Source: an uncultured Verrucomicrobia subdivision 3 bacterium (GTDB lineage Bacteria; Verrucomicrobiota; Verrucomicrobiae; Limisphaerales; UBA11358). From it: DNA of 64,000 bases. The stretch spans positions 1 to 64,000 of the forward strand of contig CAINDH010000057.1 in assembly GCA_903847285.1 (NCBI GenBank), written 5' to 3'. The notes beneath the pieces are model-generated. The model made no database searches, was not told where the DNA came from, and saw nothing but the letters and a program-made list of their open reading frames with translations. Positions 16,827 through 25,130 of the stretch are shown here, piece by piece. The first letter of the stretch is position 1. Every line of letters starts with the position of its first letter. The position numbers were made by a program, and so were the translations under genes.

Positions 16827-17684
16827 TTAAATTTTTCCGAGGCGCTGGTTCAATTTGCTTTTCACGTCAGCACGAAATTCGTCAACAAAAGCCAGCGTGA
16901 AGTCCGCGATGTCCAACGTTGTCTCCGCGATGAGCGGTGTCAGATCCATGCCGAAAATCAACTGCGTCGCCGCGTCCGTCGTGTGTGAGGAAAAGAACGT
17001 CGCGTTCGCCGAGCGGCGTCCGAGCGTGGCCAGGTCATAACGCTTGCCGCCTGCGATCTGCGAGGCGAATAAGCCATTTAGTTTTGCAGCCAGCTTATCG
17101 TGACCGCTCACATCCATCGTGATTTTTTTGGCATCCGGCAGCCAGTCGAGATCGCGCCACACTTCACAGCCGATGATGCGTTTGGGGCGCCGGGATGTTG
17201 GCAGCTCCCGCATCGCCTGAATCGCCGCCACCACCACGCCGATGTGCGTGTCATGCTTGTCCGCGAGGTTGTGCGTGTAAACGACGCTCGCCTGTGTCGC
17301 GGAAAAAATCTTTTTCAAATCATCCTTCAGCGAGCTGTCCGTCTTGCTCTTGACCGCGCCGCTTGGAAAATCCAACTGGATCATCGCACCGAACTTGCCG
17401 ATTTTTGCGGCCTGGTTTTGTTCGCGACGGCGGATCGCCATCATCTGCTCGTCCGTGAATTTCTTGAACTTTCCCGTGCGGGCGCTGCCCGCGCCGTTGG
17501 TGCAGGTCACGCCGCCGAACCATTTTGATCGGCTTGCATAACATTCCAGAATTCCGTGGAACGCCATGAACTCCAGATCATCCTGATGCGCGCCGATTCC
17601 CAGATGCGTCACGCGTTTGAGCGCAGCGGCAACGGACTTGCCATCCGGCACAAAAATTTCCGCCGTGGAATTATGGAGCTTCAT
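16827..17684 (-). CDS. PIG-L/LmbE family deacetylase, candidate GlcNAc(-6-P) deacetylase
   Basis: 285 residues. IGAHQDDLEF is the family's zinc motif (A-H-P/x-D-D-E), and HNLADKHDTHIG supplies the third ligand region. The family removes acetyl groups from GlcNAc-containing substrates. No nagA is present in the operon; this gene sits exactly between the ROK kinase and nagB, so it is the best candidate for the missing deacetylation step. NagB fused to a PIG-L domain is known in Bacteroidetes, which supports the idea. Whether it acts before or after phosphorylation cannot be told. Confidence 0.88.
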   Translation of the reverse strand: MKLHNSTAEIFVPDGKSVAAALKRVTHLGIGAHQDDLEFMAFHGILECYASRSKWFGGVTCTNGAGSARTGKFKKFTDEQMMAIRRREQNQAAKIGKFGAMIQLDFPSGAVKSKTDSSLKDDLKKIFSATQASVVYTHNLADKHDTHIGVVVAAIQAMRELPTSRRPKRIIGCEVWRDLDWLPDAKKITMDVSGHDKLAAKLNGLFASQIAGGKRYDLATLGRRSANATFFSSHTTDAATQLIFGMDLTPLIAETTLDIADFTLAFVDEFRADVKSKLNQRLGKI

Positions 17685-17688
17685 AAAA

Positions 17689-19065
17689 TCATTTCTTCAC
17701 TGCCGGCAAACTCGCCGCCGCCACTGCCTGTCCTACGCGCCGCGATTTTTCATCCGGCACGCGCAGCTCGATCTTCCGCGCGGTTTCCGGGAAATGTTTT
17801 TTCATCACTTCATTTGCCGTCGCAATCACAATGTCGCCGCCTTTGCCGGTCGTCACGCGGCCGAGGATGAGTGCCTGCTCGAAGTCATAAAACTCCGAAT
17901 GCTGCGCCATGGTGCAGCCGAGATAGATGCCGATAGTCTCGTAAATCTTTGCGGCGCGTTCATCGCCTCGGGCCATGAGGGCTTGCACTTCCTTGAGCCG
18001 CTCGGGCTGGCCCATCTTTTCCGGCAACGTGATTTTTGCCACCGGCAAAAGTTTGTTCACTGCCTGCTGGGAGAAATACATCACGCCCGTGCCTTTGTCC
18101 TTGGACCATTCATCCACCGCCGCATCAGCCTGCATATCCACCGGCACAAAGGCGAGTTCGTTCAGCCAGCCGGGAATCCGTCCGTGCTTGTCCATGAAAC
18201 CGGCCGCCTTGCTCGAACCCATCGCGATGCCCAGCATTCCCTTCGCGCCGAGCGAGAGCGCGCCCGCGAGCGCCGTCACGTCGCCGTCGTTCATCACCAC
18301 GACCGGCACGTTCCACTCGCGCTGGATGCGCTTGAAAACTTTGGCGGCCTTCGCGTAATGCTTTTTCGGGATCGCGCGCAGCAGCGATGCCACGCGGATT
18401 TCGTTGTCCACAATGATGCCTGCTGAACTGCCGCCGATGGCGTCCACGCGCGGCAGATAAGCGGCGGCGCGATGCAGCCCGCTGACGATGTGATGATAAT
18501 GATACTCCGGGTTCGATTGCGTCTTCGGATCCCACGGCACTTCATCCGTGAACACTGCCTCGCCGTCTATCACCGCCGAAAATTTATAGTCGCTCGCGCC
18601 AAGATCGAAACCGATGCGGCAGCCTTTCAGATGTCCGCCCGTGGCGATCTTCGATTCCTTCGCCGCTGGAACTTTGTCGGCCGTGGTGACGACCACGGAA
18701 AACTTTTTCGCGTAAGCCGCCGTCATCATGTCGAAGTCAAACTTCCTTGCCCCGCGCGGCGAATAGACTTTGCGGATGTATTCACCGATGGCCTTTGGTC
18801 CGCCGACAAACAGTTTGCCCCCGCCGCGCGCCCAGAGAAGATACTTCACTAAACGCTCGACGTAGAACAGCGTGGTCGCATCCGCGTCCGGCATCACCAC
18901 CGTTTCGTAGCGCGACACAAGCTTGTTCTCGCTCTCCAAGCCGATGACCAACGGCACGGCATGATGAGATTTTTTGACTTCCGCGACGTAATGCCGATTA
19001 AACAAAACCGTCGGCTGAAACAGCGGATCCAGCGGCGCTGGAAAAATAGAGGAGGGGAGTTTCAT
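17689..19065 (-). CDS. ROK-type sugar kinase-like protein (candidate GlcNAc kinase)
   Basis: 458 residues, longer than the usual 300-320 of ROK kinases because of a roughly 130-residue N-terminal extension. The kinase part starts at GCRIGFDLGASDYKFSAVIDGE (phosphate loop DLGASD). It continues with DAIGGSSAGIIVDNE, VVVMNDGDVTALAGAL (catalytic Asp in NDGD) and LGIAMGSSKAAGFMD. The zinc-binding CxCGxxGC motif of many ROK proteins is not present. It lies between GH20 (2 nt) and PIG-L (4 nt) in the amino-sugar operon, so phosphorylation of imported GlcNAc or MurNAc is likely. What the N-terminal part does is unknown. Confidence 0.8.
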   Translation of the reverse strand: MKLPSSIFPAPLDPLFQPTVLFNRHYVAEVKKSHHAVPLVIGLESENKLVSRYETVVMPDADATTLFYVERLVKYLLWARGGGKLFVGGPKAIGEYIRKVYSPRGARKFDFDMMTAAYAKKFSVVVTTADKVPAAKESKIATGGHLKGCRIGFDLGASDYKFSAVIDGEAVFTDEVPWDPKTQSNPEYHYHHIVSGLHRAAAYLPRVDAIGGSSAGIIVDNEIRVASLLRAIPKKHYAKAAKVFKRIQREWNVPVVVMNDGDVTALAGALSLGAKGMLGIAMGSSKAAGFMDKHGRIPGWLNELAFVPVDMQADAAVDEWSKDKGTGVMYFSQQAVNKLLPVAKITLPEKMGQPERLKEVQALMARGDERAAKIYETIGIYLGCTMAQHSEFYDFEQALILGRVTTGKGGDIVIATANEVMKKHFPETARKIELRVPDEKSRRVGQAVAAASLPAVKK

Positions 19066-19067
19066 TT

Positions 19068-20693
19068 TTAATCAGGCTTGGAGATCGGGCGATAATTCAC
19101 ACCCAGCACATCGAGACGTTTTTCATTCACCGCCGTGCGGACTTTGAAATTTTCCCAGTTGCGCGAATCTTTCGGCGACCAGTTCACTTCGGCGAGAGCG
19201 CCGAGGCGCGGGAACATCATGTATTCAATCTGCTTCAGGTTTGGAACGTATTCCGTCCATAGATTTCCCTGCCCGCCGAGAACGTGCGCGTGAAATTCCG
19301 GCGCGAGCTTGGCGGGAACCGGCTCGAACTCGTTGTAGATTTTCGCCAGCGACAGAAATCCGCCGATGGCCTTCGGTTCCGACGTCCGGTTCGTGGATTG
19401 GTAGTGATCAAAGTAAGCGAACTTGTTGGGCGACATCACGACATCGTGGCCGCTCGCCGCCGATTCTGCGCCGCCGCCGATCCAGTCCATGAGCGCCGCG
19501 CTCGGCGCGAGACCGCCCTCGCGGATTTCGCTCCAGCCGATGAGGCTCTTGCCCTGCGCGTTCACAATTTTTTCCACCCGGCCGATGAAATAACTTTGCA
19601 GCGCGTGCATATTTGTCAGGCCAGTGGACTTGAGTCGCGCCTGGCAATCCGCGCACGCCAACCAGTTTGACTTCACCACCTCATCGCCGCCGATGTGGAT
19701 GTATTTGCCCGGAAACAACGGCGCGACTTCCGCGAGCACGTTGCTGACAAATTCAAAAGTAGAATCCTTGCCCGCGCAATAAACGCCCGTAAAGACGCCG
19801 CCTTTGTCCGGCATGGAAATCTTTGCACCCTCGCAGGCAAATTGCGGATACGCCATCAACGCCGCGCTCGAATGACCGGGCATTTCAATCTCGGGAACGA
19901 CCGTGATGTGCCGTGCCGCCGCGTAGGCCACAACCTCGCGGATTTGTTTCTGTGTGAAAAATCCGCCGTAGCGTCCCTTTTTGTCGTAGCGCGTCGAGCG
20001 CGCCGGATCGAGACCGAAGCCAATGCCATCGCGCCAAGCGCCGACGCTCGTGAGCTTGGGATATTTTTTGATTTCGATGCGCCAGCCCTGGTCGTCCACC
20101 AGATGCCAGTGGAACGTGTTCAGTTTGTAGAGCGCCATCAAATCGAGGACGCGCTTCACTTCATCCACCGTGAAAAAGTGGCGGCTTACGTCCAGCATGA
20201 ATCCGCGCCAGCCGAAGCGCGGGGAATCGGAAATTTCTGCGGCCGGCGCTTTCCAAGAAATTCCCTTTTGTTTTTTAGCGGAGAAAACTTCCGGCGGCAG
20301 CAGTTGCAGAAAAGTCTGCGCGCCATAGAACAATCCCGCCGTCGTCGGCGCGGTGATGCCGACGTAATTTTCCTTCACCGAAAGTTCGTAGCCTTCCGCG
20401 CCAAGTTTTTCGAGCAAGTTGGTTTGAAGCAGCAACGTGATTTCGCTTTTGGCCGCCAGCGTGGAACCCGGCGACACCGGCAGCTTAAAGCCAGTAGATT
20501 TGCGCAGTGTGGACGCGAGCAATTTCGCTTCAGCCTCACCGCTGGCGAACGTTATTTTGGTTTTCGCCGTCAGTTCAAATTCGCCGGGCAAAACGGTAAG
20601 GCTCTGCGGCTGCGGAATGACGGAAATTGTTTCGCCAGCATTAGCCAGCAGACTATTCGCAGCAATGAGTGCGGCGCAGATAATTTTTTTCAT
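19068..20693 (-). CDS. Beta-N-acetylhexosaminidase, GH20
   Basis: 541 residues, secreted (MKKIICAALIAANSLLANA). An N-terminal GH20b domain (about 20-150) is followed by the catalytic barrel: RGFMLDVSRHF, NTFHWHLVDDQGWRIEIK, VVPEIEMPGHSSAAL and KYIHIGGDEV, with Asp-Glu of HIGGDE as the catalytic pair (about 337-338). It should release terminal GlcNAc (or GalNAc) from chitooligosaccharides or peptidoglycan fragments in the periplasm. The ATG overlaps the sugar-porter stop by one base (TGATG), so I take it over the TTG one codon earlier. Second gene of the amino-sugar operon. Confidence 0.95.
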   Translation of the reverse strand: MKKIICAALIAANSLLANAGETISVIPQPQSLTVLPGEFELTAKTKITFASGEAEAKLLASTLRKSTGFKLPVSPGSTLAAKSEITLLLQTNLLEKLGAEGYELSVKENYVGITAPTTAGLFYGAQTFLQLLPPEVFSAKKQKGISWKAPAAEISDSPRFGWRGFMLDVSRHFFTVDEVKRVLDLMALYKLNTFHWHLVDDQGWRIEIKKYPKLTSVGAWRDGIGFGLDPARSTRYDKKGRYGGFFTQKQIREVVAYAAARHITVVPEIEMPGHSSAALMAYPQFACEGAKISMPDKGGVFTGVYCAGKDSTFEFVSNVLAEVAPLFPGKYIHIGGDEVVKSNWLACADCQARLKSTGLTNMHALQSYFIGRVEKIVNAQGKSLIGWSEIREGGLAPSAALMDWIGGGAESAASGHDVVMSPNKFAYFDHYQSTNRTSEPKAIGGFLSLAKIYNEFEPVPAKLAPEFHAHVLGGQGNLWTEYVPNLKQIEYMMFPRLGALAEVNWSPKDSRNWENFKVRTAVNEKRLDVLGVNYRPISKPD

Positions 20694-22465
20694 CAATGGT
20701 GTCCCCCTTCAAAATGTTCCTCAATTTCTTCGAGTGTTTTACCCTTGGTTTCCGGCAGGAAGAACGTTGCCGTGATAAAATAAACCACCGTGCAGCCGGC
20801 GAAGATGAAGAACATCGTGGAGTAGCCGTATTGGCCGACGGTTGGCAGGAACATCGCGGCGATGGTCGTGGAGATGGCGATGTTGACGAGCAGCGCGACG
20901 CTCATGCCGTTGCTGCGGATGCGCGTGGGCATCAGCTCGGACAGCGCCAGCCATACACACACTCCCGGCCCGACGGCGAACGACGCCATGAAGCAATAAA
21001 TCAAAATCGCCGTGAGCCAGCCGTTCTGCGTGGAAGGAACGGGCGTGATGATGGCGTTCTCAATCTTGAGCGGCGCGGTGCGGGATTTCTCCAGATCGGC
21101 AAAGGGATTTTTGAAGAACGCTGAAACGCGCGTCGCTGGCAGACAGCTTTCGCGGGTGAGCGTGATGCTCGCGGCCGGATCGTCAGAGCGGACGACTTTG
21201 GAGGCGGCGCGGAAGTCGCCATAGGAATAAATCACGACGAGTGTCTTCGGCTGCGCAGGGTTTTTGTCCGCCGCGGCCAGTAACGCCCCGGCGGTTGCGG
21301 CGTTGAATTCTACCACCGCCGTTTGATTGGAAGAAATCACCGTGGCCTGCACCGCGTCCTTCACGTCCACACGCTGCGACTCTGTGTTTCTGAAAACCAA
21401 ACCCACGGCGAGCATCGAAATGATCACGCCAGCGCTGCCCACTGAGAGAAGGAATTTTCTACCCTTCTTGTCTACGAGTGCAATCGCGCCGATGGTCGCG
21501 AGGAAGTTGATGACCGTCTGAATGACGCCGCCGACATGCGCCCAGTAATCGCTCAAGCCGGCTTGGATGAAAATCGTGGTGTTGTAGCCGATGACAGAGT
21601 TGACGCCCGTGGCCTGGTTGCACGCGAGTATGATGCACGCGAGCACGAAGGGGACGATGTATTTACGCTGCCATAGCGACTCGGAATTTTTTCCGGCGCT
21701 CGTCGCCGAAGGTTTTTCCGACGCGGCGATGGCTTCCATTTCCTGCAATTCAATCGTCGCCTGCTCGTCCGAGCGCGAACGCAGCAGCGCCGTGCGGGCG
21801 GCGTCCTTGCGTCCCTTGCGGAACAGCCAGCGCGGCGATTCGGAAACCATGAACGCGCCGATGACAAACAAAATTCCCGGCGGCAGCGACACCCAAAAAA
21901 TTCCGCGCCACGCGGTGTCCTTGAAAGCGAACAGTTTTTGCGCGTCGCCCAGCTTGGCGACTTCATCCACGCGCCCGCTCCAATAAAATCCGATGACCGC
22001 CGCCGCGACGATTCCCAGCGTGAGCAGCCATTGAAAAATACCCGTGCCCTTGCCGCGATCATTCGCGCCGAGACATTCCGCGAGATACAGCGGAATGACC
22101 ACCCCGATGAGTCCGCCGCTGATGCCTTGCAGTAACCGTCCGAAAATCAGCGCGCCATAGTCATGCGAGAGGGCGATGACCGGCACGCTTACGACAAAAA
22201 GAACGCCCGCGAAAATCATCATCGCCTTGCGCCCGAAAAAATCCGCAAGCATCCCGGCGAACAGCGTGGAAAAAACGCCGCCGAGCAACACCGCTGCGAC
22301 GATGAAGGAGAGCTGGTTGGCGTTCAGCCCGGACGTGGCTTCGAGATATGGCAGCGCGCCGGAAATAATTCCGACGTCCACGCCGAAGAGCAGCCCGCCG
22401 AGGCCGGCGACGAGCAGGAGGAAGCGATTGTAACCGGATTTGCCAGCGCTGAAGGAAGGATTCAT
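20693..22465 (-). CDS. MFS sugar porter with a large insert between helices 9 and 10
   Basis: 590 residues. Sugar-porter signatures are clear: GLLFGVDVGIISGAL in helix 1, DFFGRKA, RLLQGISGGLIGVVIPLYLAE, SPRWLFRKGR, LVDKKGRKF, and C-terminal PETKGKTLEEIEEHF. The family is normally 450-500 residues. Here about 100 non-membrane residues lie between GLVFRNTESQRV and GWLTAILIYCF, predicted to face the periplasm. It heads the amino-sugar operon, so the cargo is probably GlcNAc or a related sugar. The start is the ATG at 22465; a TTG six codons earlier is also open. Regulatory copy B lies about 130 nt upstream. Confidence 0.88.
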   Translation of the reverse strand: MNPSFSAGKSGYNRFLLLVAGLGGLLFGVDVGIISGALPYLEATSGLNANQLSFIVAAVLLGGVFSTLFAGMLADFFGRKAMMIFAGVLFVVSVPVIALSHDYGALIFGRLLQGISGGLIGVVIPLYLAECLGANDRGKGTGIFQWLLTLGIVAAAVIGFYWSGRVDEVAKLGDAQKLFAFKDTAWRGIFWVSLPPGILFVIGAFMVSESPRWLFRKGRKDAARTALLRSRSDEQATIELQEMEAIAASEKPSATSAGKNSESLWQRKYIVPFVLACIILACNQATGVNSVIGYNTTIFIQAGLSDYWAHVGGVIQTVINFLATIGAIALVDKKGRKFLLSVGSAGVIISMLAVGLVFRNTESQRVDVKDAVQATVISSNQTAVVEFNAATAGALLAAADKNPAQPKTLVVIYSYGDFRAASKVVRSDDPAASITLTRESCLPATRVSAFFKNPFADLEKSRTAPLKIENAIITPVPSTQNGWLTAILIYCFMASFAVGPGVCVWLALSELMPTRIRSNGMSVALLVNIAISTTIAAMFLPTVGQYGYSTMFFIFAGCTVVYFITATFFLPETKGKTLEEIEEHFEGGHH

Positions 22466-22593
22466 TTTGTATTTAGGTAACAACAGTTTTTTCTGGCCTC
22501 ACATTTGATTTGCCGCCGGCGCGTATGCGCCTCGCCCCATCCTGTGCGGCTTTGCGTGAGAATCTTTACCCGCCGCCGCGTGAGACGAAAGCC

Positions 22594-22628
22594 GAAAGTT
22601 GTGACTTTTGTTTTGAAATTGTAACAGG
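22594..22628 (+). promoter_or_regulatory. 35-bp shared upstream element, copy B (putative AraC operator or promoter)
   Basis: TTGTGAC at 22599-22605 and TTGTAAC at 22619-22625, with the flanks AAAG and CTTTT conserved. It lies in the divergent region between the sugar porter and the AraC gene, ending only 15 nt before the AraC start codon, so it would suit autoregulation as well as control of the operon. See copies at 2524-2558 and 43872-43906. Confidence 0.65.
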
Positions 22629-22643
22629 TAATTTTCTGCCGCC

Positions 22644-23531
22644 ATGAGCGAACCGATGAACCCCGATTGGTGGCCGACACGCTTGTTGCAGCGGCATCCG
22701 CTGCGCGAGGTGCTGGCGTGCGGTCGGCGGATGAACCCGCCGTTATTTGGCCATGTCGTAAATTTTCCTCGTCTGGAAATCCCGTTGCACGGCGTCTATC
22801 GCAACCAGATTGAGGCTGGCGGCGCGATTACCCATGTCGAGTTGCGTCCGGGCATGGCGTTGTTCGCTGCGCCCAACTGCTGGAACCTGCCGGAGTGGCA
22901 GCCTGGGCTCGAACTGCTGAGCCTTTCCTTTGGCCGTTCCCAGGTCAACATCAGCCTCGTCTCCGCGCGCTCGAAAACATATCCGCAGTTGGCCGCAAAA
23001 AAATTCTCCCTGCCGCGTCCCATCACCGGCCCGGTGCCGCACCTGCTGAATGCGCTCGATGAGTTGCACGCGGATGAACGCGTCCGTGCCGCGCTGACCG
23101 ACACCACGAGCGCCTTGCTGCGGTGTGTGGAACATTTACTGCAACATCCCGTAGCTAACGCCAGCGGACGGGCGCAAACTTTGTTGGAGGAGGTGCGCGT
23201 GTTTTTGCAAAGCCATTACCAATACGAGATCACGCGCGATTCTGTGGCCGGACATTTCAACATTACGCCCAACCATCTTTCGCGGCTGTTCCAGACTCAT
23301 GGGCGCATGACTTTCAGCGGCTACCTTACCTCGGTTCGCATTGACCGCGCGAAACATCTGCTCTCGAACTACAACCTCAAACTCGACGATATCGCCGCGC
23401 GTTGCGGCTATCACGACACGCCATATTTTTGCCATGTCTTCAAGAAAATCGCCAAGGCCACGCCGATGCAATTTCGTCTGAATACCCGCCGAACCCTACC
23501 GCCGGGTAAAGTCACTGAGGAAATAGTTTGA
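22644..23531 (+). CDS. AraC family transcriptional regulator of the amino-sugar operon
   Basis: 295 residues. The N-terminal half is a cupin-like ligand domain (HGVYRNQIEAGGAITHVELRPGMALFAAP). The C-terminal 100 residues carry the two AraC helix-turn-helix units: ITRDSVAGHFNITPNHLSRLF and DDIAARCGYHDTPYFCHVFKK, ending ATPMQFR. It is divergent from the sugar porter/GH20/ROK/PIG-L/NagB operon and has regulatory copy B directly before its start. The direct-repeat form of that element (20-bp periodicity) suits an AraC protein. The inducer is likely an amino sugar or muropeptide, by context. Confidence 0.9.
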   Translation: MSEPMNPDWWPTRLLQRHPLREVLACGRRMNPPLFGHVVNFPRLEIPLHGVYRNQIEAGGAITHVELRPGMALFAAPNCWNLPEWQPGLELLSLSFGRSQVNISLVSARSKTYPQLAAKKFSLPRPITGPVPHLLNALDELHADERVRAALTDTTSALLRCVEHLLQHPVANASGRAQTLLEEVRVFLQSHYQYEITRDSVAGHFNITPNHLSRLFQTHGRMTFSGYLTSVRIDRAKHLLSNYNLKLDDIAARCGYHDTPYFCHVFKKIAKATPMQFRLNTRRTLPPGKVTEEIV

Positions 23532-23540
23532 ACGGCAAGA

Positions 23541-25121
23541 TTAGTTTCTCCCGCCCGCAGCCTCAGGGCGCAACGGCTGTCCTGGTTTCGCGCCGGTGTG
23601 GACGCTGTTGCGAATGACGGTCACGCCATTCACCAGCACGAAGGGAATTCCCTCCGCGTAGTGATGCGGGCTGGCGAAGGTCGCGGGTGAATTCACTTTC
23701 ACCGGATCAAAAACCGTGATGTCCGCCGCCCAGCCGTCCCGCAGCTGGCCGCGATCTGCGAAGTGAAAAGTATTCGCCGGCAGGCTCGTCATTTTGCGGA
23801 TGGCGTCTTCGAGGCGTAGCACTTTCAATTCGCGAACGTAATGGCCCAGCACGCGGGCATTGTTGCCGTAGCCGCGCGGATGCGGCACGGCCTTGCCGAA
23901 CTCGCGGCTGCCGCTGTCACTGGCGAACATTGTGTTTGGATGCTGCATGAATATTTTCAAATCATCCTCGTTCATGCCGTGAAACACGCCCTGTCCGCCA
24001 CCGTGGTTTTCAATCTCCAAAATGGTTTCAATCTGGTCATCAAGCGAAGCGTTGCCCCGCAATTTTTTGGCGGCTTCTACGATGCTCAAGCCATCTAGTT
24101 TGGAGTCGTGCGCGTAATGGGCGATGACGGCGTAGGCGTAATTCGTCGCGCCACGTTCGCGGATTTTCTCCCGCATCTCGCTCGCGAGCTTGGCGTGCAG
24201 CTCGGGATCGGCGAACGCGGCCTTGAACTTTGCCTTGCCGCCATCAAACGCCCAGTCGGGAATCAGTTGCGAGAGCGACGTGCTGGATGCGGTGTAGGCG
24301 TATTGATCCTGCGTGATGTCCAGCCCTTCGGCGCGGGCGTCCTCGATTTTCTTCAAGACGCGAGACGCCTGCCCCCAGGCGCGTTCGCCTCCAAGTTTGA
24401 TATGGGAAACTTCCGCGCGCACATGTGCGGCGCGGGCGACGTGAAAAACTTCATCGAGCGCGGAATCAATGCGGTAGTCTTCATGCCTCATGTGACTCGT
24501 GTAGATGCCGTCGAACGGCGCAATTTCTTTGGCGAGTTCCACGATCTCATCTGAGCTGGAAAAAGTTCCCGGGCGATAAATCAAGCCGGTGGAAAGGCCG
24601 ACCGCACCATCCTGCATGGCTTGGCGAACGAGGGTTTTCATCTTTGCGCGCTCGGCGAGAGTCGGTTCGCGATCAAAACTGCCGCCCATCGCCGCGCTGC
24701 GGACAGAGTTGTGTCCGATGAGCGAGGCGACGTTGAGGGAAACTTTTTTCGCTTTGATGTTTCGAAATAATGTTCCGATGTCCAAATCCGACGAGCCGCA
24801 GTTGCCGACGACCAGGCTGGTCACGCCCATGCGGAGAAAATTTTCGGCCAACGGAAAATCCGCGACGTCGTCCGCGTGCGTATGGACATCAATGAAGCCG
24901 GGCGCAACAACGAGGCCGGTGGCGTCAATCTCCTCTGTCGCCGTGCCGTCAATTTTTCCAATGGCGGCAATGTGGCCGTCTTTTACTGCAAGGTCAGCGT
25001 GATAGCCGGGATTGCCGGAACCATCCACGATGAGCCCGTGGCGAATCAATACGTCAAAGGTTTCAGCACGAAGAAAGCAGGCCGCGCTAACGAGCGTCAA
25101 ACAGGTCAGGAGAATTTTCAT
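23541..25121 (-). CDS. N-acyl-D-amino-acid deacylase (D-aminoacylase), secreted
   Basis: 526 residues with a Sec signal (MKILLTCLTLVSAACFLRA). Amidohydrolase superfamily, D-aminoacylase group: PGFIDVHTHADD (metal His-x-His), VVGNCG with the metal-binding Cys, AEVSHIKLGG, FASDSGSREFG with the catalytic Asp, and NPGYHADLAVKDGHIAAIG at the beta-sandwich start. Length matches the family (about 480-530). It hydrolyses N-acyl-D-amino acids to D-amino acids, here outside the cytoplasm, and could act on D-amino-acid-containing fragments of cell walls. Third gene after ald and the GH25 gene (9 nt gap), convergent with the AraC gene. Confidence 0.92.
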   Translation of the reverse strand: MKILLTCLTLVSAACFLRAETFDVLIRHGLIVDGSGNPGYHADLAVKDGHIAAIGKIDGTATEEIDATGLVVAPGFIDVHTHADDVADFPLAENFLRMGVTSLVVGNCGSSDLDIGTLFRNIKAKKVSLNVASLIGHNSVRSAAMGGSFDREPTLAERAKMKTLVRQAMQDGAVGLSTGLIYRPGTFSSSDEIVELAKEIAPFDGIYTSHMRHEDYRIDSALDEVFHVARAAHVRAEVSHIKLGGERAWGQASRVLKKIEDARAEGLDITQDQYAYTASSTSLSQLIPDWAFDGGKAKFKAAFADPELHAKLASEMREKIRERGATNYAYAVIAHYAHDSKLDGLSIVEAAKKLRGNASLDDQIETILEIENHGGGQGVFHGMNEDDLKIFMQHPNTMFASDSGSREFGKAVPHPRGYGNNARVLGHYVRELKVLRLEDAIRKMTSLPANTFHFADRGQLRDGWAADITVFDPVKVNSPATFASPHHYAEGIPFVLVNGVTVIRNSVHTGAKPGQPLRPEAAGGRN

Positions 25122-25130
25122 GAGCCGGAA

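Noticed and set aside
19695..20783. A 362-codon plus-strand frame over the GH20 gene
   Set aside because: Antisense shadow of a gene with full GH20 motifs; low-complexity Arg-rich product.
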